In this document: piece by piece, positions 1 to 11,700 of the stretch
Position numbering within the stretch: the stretch's first letter is position 1
How the letters are laid out: each line of letters opens with the position of its first letter
Assembly (NCBI RefSeq): GCF_964199755.1
Contig: NC_133897.1
Span: 118,429,579 to 118,493,578 of the forward strand
Direction: 5' to 3'
Source of the DNA: Larus michahellis
Taxonomy: Eukaryota > Chordata > Aves > Charadriiformes > Laridae
DNA length: 64,000 nt
Program-made: the position numbers and the translations under genes
Notes under the pieces: generated by a model
The model's input: the letters and a program-made list of their open reading frames with translations, nothing else
Told to the model about the DNA's origin: nothing
Database searches by the model: none

Positions 1-239
1 GCACTCAGCACAGCTCCCAGCAACTAACTTTTCCACAATACTTAATAAAAGCATCTTTTTCAAAACACGTCCTATGTTGACATCGCATTTCTTGAATTCT
101 TTGGATCTTGTTTGAGGATGACAAACAAGAACATGAGTATGTATACTCTCATCCACCAACTCCGACATAGGTGTTAAAAAGAGTAATAGTAAATCAGAAT
201 TCTATCCCTTAGCGCGCGTTTTAATAGGTCCATTGCTTT

Positions 240-751
240 TCATAGAATCATAGAATCATAGAACCATAGGGTTGGAAGGGACCTCTGGAGATCATCTCGT
301 CCAACCCCCCTGCCAGAGCAGGGTCACCCAGAGCAGGTGGCACAGGAACGCATCCAGGCGGGTTTTGAATGTCTCCAGAGATGGAGACTCCACCACCTCT
401 CTGGGCAGCCTGTGCCAGTGCTCTGCCACCCTCCAAGTAAAGAAGTTCCTCCTCATGTTTAGGTGGAACTTCCCATGTTCAAGTTTGTGCCCATTACCTC
501 TTGTCCTGTCACTGGGCACCACTGAAAAGAGCCTGGCCCCATCCTCCTGACACCCACCCTTTAAGTATTTATAAGTGTTGATAAGATCCCCCCTCAGTCG
601 TCTTTTTTCCAGACTGAAGAGACCCAAATCCCTCAGTCTTTCTTCATAAGAGAGATGTTCCAGTCCCCTAATCATCTCGGTAGCCCTTTGCTGCACCCTC
701 TCCAGCAGTTCCCTGTCCTTCTTGAACCGGGGAGCCCAGAACTGGACACAG
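240..751 (-). mobile_element. CR1 LINE 3' fragment, minus orientation
   Basis: In minus orientation it ends (at 240-268) with tandem ATTCTATG-type octamers, preceded by GGTCCCTTCCAACCC-like sequence. Its C-terminal reverse-transcriptase frame (292-696) is uninterrupted and includes [12 protein letters not shown] and [18 protein letters not shown] motifs. Truncated at about 751, beyond which lies an A-rich stretch. It lies in the last visible intron of TMEM241. Confidence 0.95.
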
Positions 752-1779
752 TAAATTTTAAAAAAATAATAATAATAAAAAAAAGCTTTTCCTATCGCTT
801 TTTGCTAAGATCATTTGCTCTCCGAATTTTCAGCTTCGGTATTAAACTGGTACTGAAGGATTGGCACAGGTTCTCTTCCAACACAAAGCCACCAACAGCC
901 ACACGGCAATAAGCAACAACAGAATCGCTTCAGTGGTAAGCATCAGGTTCATTTAATTCCTTTAATAACATTTTCTGCTGAAAGCTAAGTCACAGCCGCC
1001 AGATCCAGATTATTTTGAATCAGCATCACGGCTGCCTGCATTTTAGTAACCCACTTGTAGTCAACATCCATCAGCTTTATACAATTTCAGCCGTCTTTCC
1101 GTGGCACTTGGCTTTAAGTAGAGGCTCTTTATCATGCAGGCCAGCCACACGCGTGAGTCACGTCTCTGCAGCAGATAATACAAGCCTTGCCTCAAACCAA
1201 TTACTTCAGCAAGAAAGAAAAAAAAAAGACAGACATTTGGAAAATAGAAGTGTAAGCAAAATAAGATCAAGAATGTGTTACACGATTCAGGAAAACCACT
1301 CTCAGAGTGGTTTGATCAAAACCAGTAGATGTGAAAACAGGGTGATGGGACAGTGTCTGGGGTCCTGCTGTCCCTCAGAAAGACCAGCACACTCCAAATT
1401 CTCTCTCTAGTCCCACATGCTGATGGCCCAAGAATTGGGGAACCTTCAGACAGTGAGTTCCTTAAATGATGGATACTGATAAAACCAGAGGTTCTTCCAC
1501 CAGGTGAGCTAGAGACCATTGCTTTGCATTCACGTGTTAATTAGTGTCTTTCCCTCTTCGAACTGCAAAGGAACTCCTCCTTCCTCAGAGCCGTGTGTTT
1601 GTCACTCTGTATCTTTGACCAACTGGAAAAAAGGTCAATTAGACATGAATAAATATAAATAAATAAATCCTTTGCATATTTGCTCTCTAAATCACTGAAC
1701 ATAACCGTTCACTAGTCTTGCAAGAGCCATCTTAAGCTTGACCTTCTGAGGCTTCCTGCTTCAAAGACCATTATAACAA

Positions 1780-2440
1780 CCCTGAAGTGTGTTTTTTACC
1801 ATGCAGTATCCCTCCTTCCCAGGCAGGACTGAATTAAAGATCAGGACGCCGCTTCCCCAAGAAATCACAAGGTTTGCTCTGCCCCATTGCCTCCAGTCAC
1901 CGGCCTCCGCAATCGCCCAGCACATGCCTGTCTCCCCACCTTTCCCCTCTGCTGTGAGGGCCTCCCTGCCTGGGGCTGTTTGCTGCCGGGACCAGGGAGC
2001 CCAAACCATGTGTCTCTTCTCCCCTGGGCGCCGCTGGTGGGAATGCACCCCTTCCCAAGAGCAGCGTGGGACAGGAGCCGGGGTCTTCCATACGTGCCCT
2101 TCCATGGCTCACCTGTAGATCCGTATCGCACGCCTGCTCTGAACTGCCAGCTGAGATGTCATCTTAGGGCTGCAGATCACCATTTCCAGGCGGACATCCT
2201 CACCCCAGCACTCACGCCTCCACAAAGGCACCGCTTGTTCCAACAGCCAGAAGGCCTCCAAAGGGCTCTCTCTCCACAACCTCTTCCCTCCTCCAGCAGG
2301 GCCGACCCTCCGACGGCTCGCTGCTGGCAGTGCTTGAGCAGCCCTTTGCTCACAGGCACTGCCACACCGGACCCCAGCTCTGCTGTCACCTCTGCCACCG
2401 CCTGAAGAAGGAAGCCAACCCATGCCTTTAGCACCTTGAG
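1780..2440. other. GC-rich island of unknown origin
   Basis: About 650 bp clearly richer in G+C than the surrounding intron, with open but low-complexity frames on both strands (172 codons plus, 136 codons minus). CpG is present but not dense. No CR1 signature, splice-bounded exon or known domain was recognised. It may be an old non-coding transcript, a local regulatory element or an unclassified repeat. Confidence 0.35.
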
Positions 2441-5400
2441 ACAACACCGAATATGCGAAAGATGGATTTTGAAGGCCCTGGAGCTCCACTTCCACCCAAC
2501 TTCGAGTCTTCAGCACCACTGATGAGCCTTGTGCTGGTCCACGGGAGTCATCCTCACCTGAAGCAGGTCAAGTCGGTTCAGAGGGAGCCTTTTCTTCCCA
2601 GCCGTGTTCGACAGAGGAGCCCAGTTTCCCTGTTAACTCTGCTTCCTTCATTTGCTGATGTGGCAATCAATTTAAACCTGCAGTATTTTACTTAAATCTA
2701 GCAGAGTCTTAGAAATGCAAGAACATCGCGCTAAGGCACAAAAATGAAAGCAGAAGCAAACAGCTGAGCATTGCATGAAGTTAGATAAAATATATATACA
2801 GGCACAAAGTTATATAAAAAGGTAGTGGACTTACTATGCAGGGAAATACTAATTCAGCAACTGCTGAGACTGAATTCCCCCAGACAATGTAATGCCTGTT
2901 GCAGCCCAACAACCTTCCCACAGCTGCCCCAAATATGCCCTCTGCAACCAAAGTGCTACAGCAACTCCGGCTGCTGATTTGGCCACTGGCTTTCTCCTGA
3001 GACCACCGGCAAGAAAGCAAATGGGTGCTGTGGGTTTTGGTATATTGCTATGAACAGCACAGACAACAGAGAGGAAAGAAAAAAAAAAAAAACGAACCAG
3101 ACTGCAGCCTACCCTTGAAAGTTATGCAAGCAGTGAGGTACACGATGAGCTTTTCCCACAGCAAAGGTTCCAGCTACGATTGCAAAACCTCAGCTATCAC
3201 ACAGGGACTCTTTCATGAGGTCTCCCAGGGTCACCAGCCACTTCAAAATCAGCAGAAAGCTGGCACAGCAAGGATCCTGCCATCTTGCCACGACTGGCTG
3301 GCAGAGCCAGTTGCCTGGGGAAAGCCAGCATGCTGCAGCCATCACGCCCAGCATTGTCTGAATTCACAGACGGGAGGGCCACGACGGTCCATGGCTGGCT
3401 TGTGCCTTGGCTCATTGGGCATGAGCATGGGCTCAACGCCCCATGCCATGTGGCTCATGTTGGTTGCAGGACTACGGCTCGTGTTCAAGCACGTTTCTTT
3501 CATGCTTGTCCCTCTCCCTTTCTTCCCAAGCCAGAGTTTTTACCACCTGGCAAGAAAACGGCTCACTCCAAACTCAAGCCAGAGCACATCCCAACATACA
3601 TGGACAACATGCCAGTACAAACAGACCCTCTGCGATTAATTGAGATAAGCTTAGGTACAAGACAGGCCAGAGTACTTCTCTGAATGCTCTTTTTTTTCAA
3701 CTACAGCATTTTTTTCTGAAAGCCAACTGATCTTTACCCAAAACTCTCCAGCCATAGAAATTGACTGCAGTCCTTTGTAAAATTTACCTTCTTGTTAAAC
3801 AATGGTGTTTTACTTGAAGTTAAAATGTAGCTATATTTTAAAACCCAGCTAGTAGAATTTGTTAGATTGAAGCAGATATGCCTCCGCTAACTGTAGCCTT
3901 CTAAAAGCCATGTGTCTTGTCTAGACTAGTCACCTAGTTTCCATCTACAAAGAGACGAACACTTCCAGAGGGTCTTTCAGCCATATTAGCACAGCAATCT
4001 ACTCAAGAAGAATCATCTCTCTGAGGGCACCCCTCTCCTTCCGTTGACTATGAAGGAAACTTTGTCAACTTAGATTAAGGGACTACACTTTGGATATCTA
4101 CTGTCATGTGAGACAAGTCCCTCTCCGCATTGAAGGTTTGTTACCAAGCTCCTTTTACCACGTAGATCTTCCCCACAATATTATCAACTCATCATTTAAT
4201 ATTACTTTCACAAAGATTACTTTCCCAGGCACTAATACATCAAGACTAATTTCTAACAGCCATTAAGCAACGAGAAATGAAATTATTTTAAGAACTCTTC
4301 AAATGAATTGCCTTACACTCTTTACGACATTCATTCAAGGTTCATAATCTTTGTTGCCTCTTGCAGTAATTTAAGAGACAAACCACTGCTGGGAACAGTA
4401 TGTGTCCCTCCAACCCCTCCAGCTGCCAAAAATTTGCAGAGTTCAACAGAAATCTCAGAGAATGGGAGAGGAAAAAAACACACAAAGAGCAATCACTACA
4501 GATATTGAGATTTATTGCTGATTTCCCCATTCTGCAAAGCTGTCAACCCACCGCAGTTCCAGAAGGGAATTATCTCCAGAAGGCCCATGGCCTCGGTCAC
4601 CGTGCCAGTTCAGTCGACGTGACTACAGACCTGTGTGCAGCAGCTTGCTGCTCACTGAACAGTTGGAGACAAAAATCCATCCTTCCTGATCCTGAATTCA
4701 TGGCAGGGTCTGGGCTCTCCCATTGTTTGGCGCAACCTGCTGTCAGCTTCCAACAAAAGAACTGGGGGCATCCAGTGGGGAATGCTGCTTTTCCTGAGTT
4801 CAGTTCCCTGTGCAAGAAGCTGCTACTGAGAGGTTCTCACACAGAGCCACCAGCGTGAGACAGTGCAGTTTTTCCTTTACCACATCAATCAGAAATAGTT
4901 TGTCTTGTGCTTTGAGGCAAAGGCTCCGAACCACCCTGCCAACTATGCTGTGCTCTTACTAGCACTATTAATAGCATAGTTTTTCTTTCTCAATAGAAAA
5001 ACAATAGGTCTCTTTCCTTGTGTTTGGTTGCACTTCTTCATTTCTGCTGCTGCATTTTATTCATGATAGGGTCTGTAGGCTGCAAGTCAGCTCTTTTCCA
5101 GATGGTGAGATCTGGTTCCTCTTTATGTGCCTGTCCTTTCAGTGTAAACAAGCAAAGCTTCTCCAACTCCACCGATCACAAGGCTGCAAACAAAGTATAC
5201 CACAAATTTAGCATCAGGCAAGTCCCTCCACTTGATACAATGCCAAACAGCACAACACTAGGAGAAAGGTATTATTTTGTCTAAACACATTTCAACCTAG
5301 AGACAGTAACCCAGGTGATTTGTTCATTCGTCTTGCTGAGAAAAGGCTGAAACCAGAAATGTCTTATTTAACTGATCTTATCAGAAACTACCTTTCCTAT

Positions 5401-8400
5401 ATTTTAGGGCTGGTGGTATTCACGTGAAAATACGCAGACAGAAATCTAGATAAACGAAGGTTGCACTTAGTTACAAGAATAGCTGCACACCCATACACCA
5501 GCAAGAATAGGAAAGGAAGGCAAGAGAGTCTGAACCTCCTAAGGTTAATGATTCCCCTTTGCAATTTCTGTTTGTGTTCTGTCACAAAAACTTGCCACTT
5601 GACAAAGTCAGGAGGAGATGTAAAGCCTAGGTTTTGGGGACTGAGGAAATCAGTAAAAATGATTTTGCTCTGAGGAAATCCCACTGGCGTAGTGAGGCCG
5701 GTAGAAATTCCTGTATTTGCTCCTCTTTGTGAGGAACCTGGTGAAAGCACCTGCCCCAGCCGCAATGGCACACGTGCCCAAGCGCTTCCTTCCTGCGCTG
5801 CTCACAGCACAGTGGTGGCACTAACGCTTCTCTCCAAGTCTCGGGCTAGAAGCTGAGTTCCAAATCAGGATGAACGGTTTTACAAACAAAACCATTCACT
5901 GAAAGAAGCTATCAATCAACCCACTCAAGCCGTGTAATAGTTAATAATCGCCAAATCTCCTCTGCTATCTATCATAGCTGACTGCAAAATGGTAGGACAC
6001 CAACTCATCTCCTCTTTTATAACAGTGCAAAGCTAAGTGTACTGACCTTTCATCTTAGCCTCATAGCTTAGTTAGCTTATGAAACAGAAAAGCTCCTTAA
6101 TGAACTTTATAAACAAAACAAACTTCTGTTAAGTTCATTTGTAAGAGGGCTTTTTTTTTCCTTGGGGAAAGAAAAAAAAAAGGCATATAAAGCTGAAGGC
6201 TCTCTGGTCTTTAACAGCATTACAATCGTTTAAATCTTAGCTTTGGTGAGCTGTTTTAAAAATCACATAATTGCCCTTCTTCCCGAGAGGAACAAACATT
6301 GTATAACAACAGGACAATATCTTACAATTACCCAGGAAACAGCCCTGGAAAGTAGGTGCTACAGACAGTCTGTGGACAGTCTACTGTGGAGACAAAATAC
6401 CTTTGGGTGTGGAATTACCAACATGGAGCAAAGGGCTGCGAGGGCTACAAGCCTTTCAGAAAGGTCTAAACCATGTGATTCTGTTCCACTGTAATCACTA
6501 ACAACCTCCGAGCACTTATCTCTGGAGAGGGTTAACCCTCCTGTCTTGTCTGGATTTCAGCTCCAGTTATAAACATACCCTCTGCATTAATTCCTTCATA
6601 AGCTAAGGTTGGATACTGTATTCTTCCTCTTTACCCTAAGGAAAAAAACCCACTGAATATAGGAAGAACTAATTCTAACAGTCTTAGAAATTACTCAGGT
6701 TTTGGTTTTTTTTTTTTCATTCTATAGATGCGTTGTTTTCTACAACATTTTAAATGGAGACTTTCAAAAAGAAACCTCTCTCTGGTGTAGCATTCTAAAA
6801 TTTAGACTGGCAATTCAGTACAAGAATTAGCAAACTGTACAGCCCTGTTCTGTAAAAAGGTGCCTGTGTCTATAAACTGTTCTTTAATATCTTACGCCCT
6901 ACATCAGTGAAAAATAATTCCTTTCTGAAGGATTTGAAATCTCAGGTACCCGTGTGCCCATGCAATCTATACTCACCACATTACTAGGCCCATAGAAACC
7001 ACCATTATAACTTCAAGATGAAGCAGAGCAAAAAACATGGCTAAATGCCAACTCCTGATTTACCTTCAATTTACCATCTGGCAAATCCTCTGACTTCTGT
7101 TTATTGTGGGGTGACAGCTAACTGCATTTGCCCATCACTCAGAAATTAACATATGATATTGTCCATGACAACACTGGAGCAACATTAAAAAACTCCGTGA
7201 TTAATGATCTCACGAGTGCTTTGCAGCTGCTATCATCTAACAAACTATTTCCAGAGCTTTGCTGATAGCCAAGGCACTGCTGGTGCACAAGCAATAACAG
7301 AACTCGGATAAATAAATAAATAAATACAATTGTTATATTTTTGCGTTATGATAAACGAAGCTAACAGTGGCCCTAGGGCTAAAGCAAAGTTTCTTTTAAA
7401 GATACCGATGTGCTCATCGTTCATATTACTTTCAGTGCATACAGGACACGTAGTATGTGTGCAACTATATGGGCCCATGTGCTCACATTAACAAAGGTAC
7501 ACATGAATTTTTAGTAGACATGTCAGTGAATACATACATATTATAAAAGCCTACCTCTAGCACGCACATGATAGACCTGCACAAACACATGTAAAACATG
7601 GTGAGGAATGGCAAGTTAATGGTCTAGACTAGGAGTGGTTTAGGTGCATTGATATTAGTTCAGCCTCTTACACACATAGGCCACATGAATGTATTCCAAG
7701 AGCTAAAAAAAATAAATTACACGTTACTTATTTTAGTATTTGAGATTACAAATGCCTAACATACATATGGGGATGCATATTCACACATATGTATATGGGG
7801 CTAGTTTAAACTGAGATTCTCCTTCCTGTAACTTCTTTATCACACCTGAAAAAAGAATATGCTAATTCCATTCAGTGCAGAGCTGAATCTTTAAGATGGC
7901 AGTCAAACTGTGGGGGGGAAAAAGGAAACTTAAAGCTTTTCAAAAGCAAGCAGATTTTTATTTCCAACAACAAATCTATCTTCACAGACACATGCCTAAC
8001 CCCGCATTTAGTCATTATTTGCTTGGCTGAAGCATTTAGGAGCATCAGCCATGGGCTGGGATTTCCTTTCCCTGGGTGCTGTACAAAAGCAGACCGAAAA
8101 CATTGTCTTTGACCAAATAAGTTTGCACCCCAATCCTTTATATTTCTACCTAAAAAGTTCAGGTTAGGCAACTCGTAATGTGTGTCTACACATTACAAAA
8201 TCCAGTTGCAGCTTTGGAAAAAGTTTATTATCATTATTTTTCTACTGTTTTCATTTTATGCATTCATAGTACACACCATGTTAGGGAAACGTGAATGCAC
8301 TCTGTTGGTTAAAAAGACGCTGTCACCAAACCATGACTCCTGTGTTTTATTTCCAATTCCGCCACTAATTTATAGTGTGACTTTGAATGGGTCATTTATT

Positions 8401-8671
8401 TGCCTATTGCATCCATTTGTCTAGCTGTAAAACATGCTGAGTGAATTGTGGTGAGGCTTAATGTCCAAAATGTCCATGTTCTCCCACAGAGGCAGAAAAC
8501 ACTCTTCTACTTGTATTACTGTACTGCATCCATCATTGCACACCTGGTTCTCCTTACATGCAAAATATTACTGGCACTAACAGAACTTGACATGTAGAAA
8601 GTATTTCCACATGAAGCACTGTGTGGAAATTCGTTTTTACTGTTAAGAAAAAAGCGCGTGTAGGCACTTAC

Positions 8672-8736
8672 CAAGAAATTGTTAGTACATTGGCAGTCAT
8701 GACAAAGAAGAACGGTGATAAGCTAGCAGTGATAAC
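8672..8736 (-). CDS. TMEM241: TMEM241 coding exon 14 (penultimate)
   Basis: 65 nt: [14 protein letters not shown] then ANVLTIS, ending with TG of a split codon (TGC Cys by comparison with human). Acceptor ttcaatttaacag follows a strong T tract; donor is GTAAGT. Only the I-T-A-x-L-S start and the hydrophobic profile match recalled human IITAGLSMLLFDAILTSATTGC, so it is the most divergent exon. Correct phase and position after a 22-kb intron support it. Confidence 0.8.
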
Positions 8737-11700
8737 CTGTTAAATTGAAAGGAAAAAAAAAAACACTTTGTGAACTTGCGATATAACAAATGAAAACTGA
8801 AATACTTTTCCTGAAATTCAATTTCTGCATGTGCAGTCACATTTTTTTTTCTTTTTCTTTGTTTTCTTAACCATTAGATGCAGTACCTAAATTAGATAGT
8901 CAATGGACAGGAGAAACCCAATGAGTCTATGCTACACAGTGAGACATTGCTAAATGTGGATCTTCCACTCCAGCCCAACCTCCCTCCCCTGTGCAAGTAC
9001 AGGGACTAAATACAGACACCTTTTTCCCCTCTGGACAGTGGAAGGCAGGCCAGAAACAGCAGAAAAAGACCCAACAGACCTGTGCACAGACACAAGACCT
9101 GTGCAGGCAAGAACCTGATTGTGGGGTATTCCTGGGAAAGCACATGCAAAATACACTGCTCATTAGGCTGGGAAACCAATGGAGAAAATAGTACAATGGT
9201 CATGCATCGCAGTTGAATTTTAACTCCTACAGAAGCTGGAACACAGCAGAGGCAGGGCAGGGAACCAGAGCAGAGGGTCCCTTATCACACATCCCAGCTG
9301 GCCTGGCCTGGAAACCTGCTAGCTTTTATTTGCCGACAGCAGACTGGGGAGACCAGTCGGGTCCCAGGCTTGAAAAGCCTTATATTTCTGAGGAGAATGA
9401 GAGCTTGAAATGTGTTTGTGGGTGTAGAAAAGCCAAAAAAAAAAAAGAAGGATTAATGTGTGGTGTAAACAAAAACAATACAACTTCAGTAGGTTAATAT
9501 TACAAATCTCTCATTACACCAAGGTGTCCTGGGCAGAGAAGCTGGGGGCAAATGGCTTTATATTTTCACGGTACTGATCCCAGAAACAGCTAGATCCGGA
9601 CATACAATGGTTTGTAACGGATCCCTGCCCCAACAGCTACGGAGCTACCACATCTGCAGCCTGCGCGCAGTTTTTGTCATTTTGTTGCCAGATGGATAAT
9701 GTAAAATGGAAAGAGTTCAGAGAACAGTGACAGAGTCATTAGATGGAGGGATTGATTTTCAGTCAACAGTTAGGATAAGCAATGCCTGTGGGAAAGGAAG
9801 ACTTGGTAGTGATTTACAAATACTTGGGAAACACAAGCACTGAGGAATGAAAGCACAAAATTGCCCAAGGAAAAAGATGAAATTAAGAAACAAAACATTT
9901 AAACAATTATCAGCTAAGATTTCCTAATAGTTGTTTGTCTAGTTGACTCCCAGGGGAGACAGCAGAAACTTCATTCCATGATCTATTACGTGTTAAAACA
10001 CTACTACACGTGCGGTAGGGAAGCAAATGCCGTTTTAGAGTAGACTCTGTGCACCAGACCTTGTGCTAAGTCTGTTAATCAATACCCACTACATTTGTTA
10101 CGGCTGCATGGTAAAAGGCAGGGTTCTGAATCTGCCTGGAGCATAATCGGTGCAGGATCACAAGCAGCAGAGATGAGATGGTTGTACATCACTTCTCCAG
10201 CTCCACTCCAAGAGGTAGCCGGAGAGGGGATGATAGATGATCTCTAGAGGTCCCTTCCATTCTGTATCCCTAATCTAAAGCTGGCAGTGAGACCACACAA
10301 TGGCAGTGAGCACCACAGCAGTGATGCTCGACAGGGACTGTATAGTGAGTGCCTCCTCTGGACTATTTGGGGATGTTCTCTACTTCAGGGAGATACAGGC
10401 ATGCAGAAGATGGCTTTTTTTTTCCCTAGACATTACCATAAATCACACCCTGACTGTTCTCTATTTGCCTATAGCATAGGCACCTTGCAGCGGGAATGAG
10501 GCAGGAGGATGGACTTGATCCATGAAGGATACCATGAGACTGCAGATCCACTCCATTCCTGCACAGTAATCAAATCACTGGTATCCATACAACCACAGAC
10601 ATACAGAACCACAGAATCACAGAAAGACAGGGGTTGGAAGGGACCTCTGGAGATCATCTCGTCCAACCCCCCTGCCAGAGCAGGGTCACCCAGAGCAGGT
10701 TGCACAGGAACACATCCAGGCAGGTTTTGAACGTCTCCAGAGTTGGAGACTCCACCACCTCTCTGGGCAGCCTGTGCCAGTGCTCTGCCACCCTCCAAGT
10801 AAAGAAGTTCCTCCTCATGTTGAGATGGAACTTCCTATGTTCAAGTTTGTGCCCATTACCTCTTGTCCTGTCACTGGGCACCACTGAAAAGAGCCTGGCC
10901 CCATCCTCCTGACACCCACCCTTTAAGTATTTATAAGCATATACCTCTTGATACGAACTATTCATTCGACTTAAGTTATTTGCACACTGCCTACAACAGT
11001 GGCGTATAACATGGGCAATACTCTAAAGCCCGAAGCTAACATAAAAAATGAGCTCCCAGCCCAGGGGAAAATCAAAGATACATAATAGCTCTGCCCCTAG
11101 AGCCTTGTCTGTATACATACAAGGAAACATATGACTAAACAGATGCACCCAAAAGAGACTGACAGAGGAGAAGGACAAGTCACAAACTGAGAGTTATTCT
11201 TCAAAACTGAAGAAGATGATATTGCAACTGTCTACATTCAGGTCACACGTTCAGGTCTCATAGTCATTTGCTGCCAGAGGGAGCTGACACCTACTCCAAG
11301 CAGCGGAAGTTAATCATTCAGCAGCTGAATCTTTCATGCACTTTACCTAAATGCAGCTCCTGGGCTGGATATCCGTCAGTTCAAATGCAGCTCTCTGAAA
11401 TACATCCATATCTTGTTCTAGCAGACTGGATTCTCCCCTTACACACCTTGCAGCAGCTGCACTGACCTACAAGGAACTATTTCTGATTCACATCAGCATG
11501 AATGATTGCAGAATTAACTGCACTGAGCTTATTTTAGGCTAATACTAGTTTTACATAAAAATATACGATATTCATTACCAGGCATGTTAAACAGGAACTA
11601 CTGAAGGATGGCAGCTGTGGTATCTACAGACCATTCTTTTCTTTAAGCTGTTCTCCTGAAAGAAACTGAAGTGCTGTATTTGAGAAGTGACACAAGTTAA

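Larger units (their letters stand above)
1..8671 (-). other. TMEM241 intron 14 (partial, runs off the window)
   Basis: It starts at the GTAAGT donor of exon 14 and continues past base 1. It holds the young CR1 at 240-751, the GC-rich stretch at 1780-2440 and otherwise AT-rich unique sequence with short poly-A/T tracts. The expected last exon (Cys then a Leu/Gly-rich helix, about 20 residues) was searched for and not found. Confidence 0.7.

Noticed and set aside
1842-1890. Candidate last exon (minus strand, W-G-S-G-V-L-I-F-N-S)
   Set aside because: The resemblance to a Gly/Leu-rich C-terminus is weak, and the nearby AG puts a stop at the split codon.
5815-5860. Candidate last exon (minus strand, P-R-L-G-E-K-R then stop)
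   Set aside because: It joins in phase but lacks the hydrophobic helix expected and has a poor pyrimidine tract, so it is not supported.
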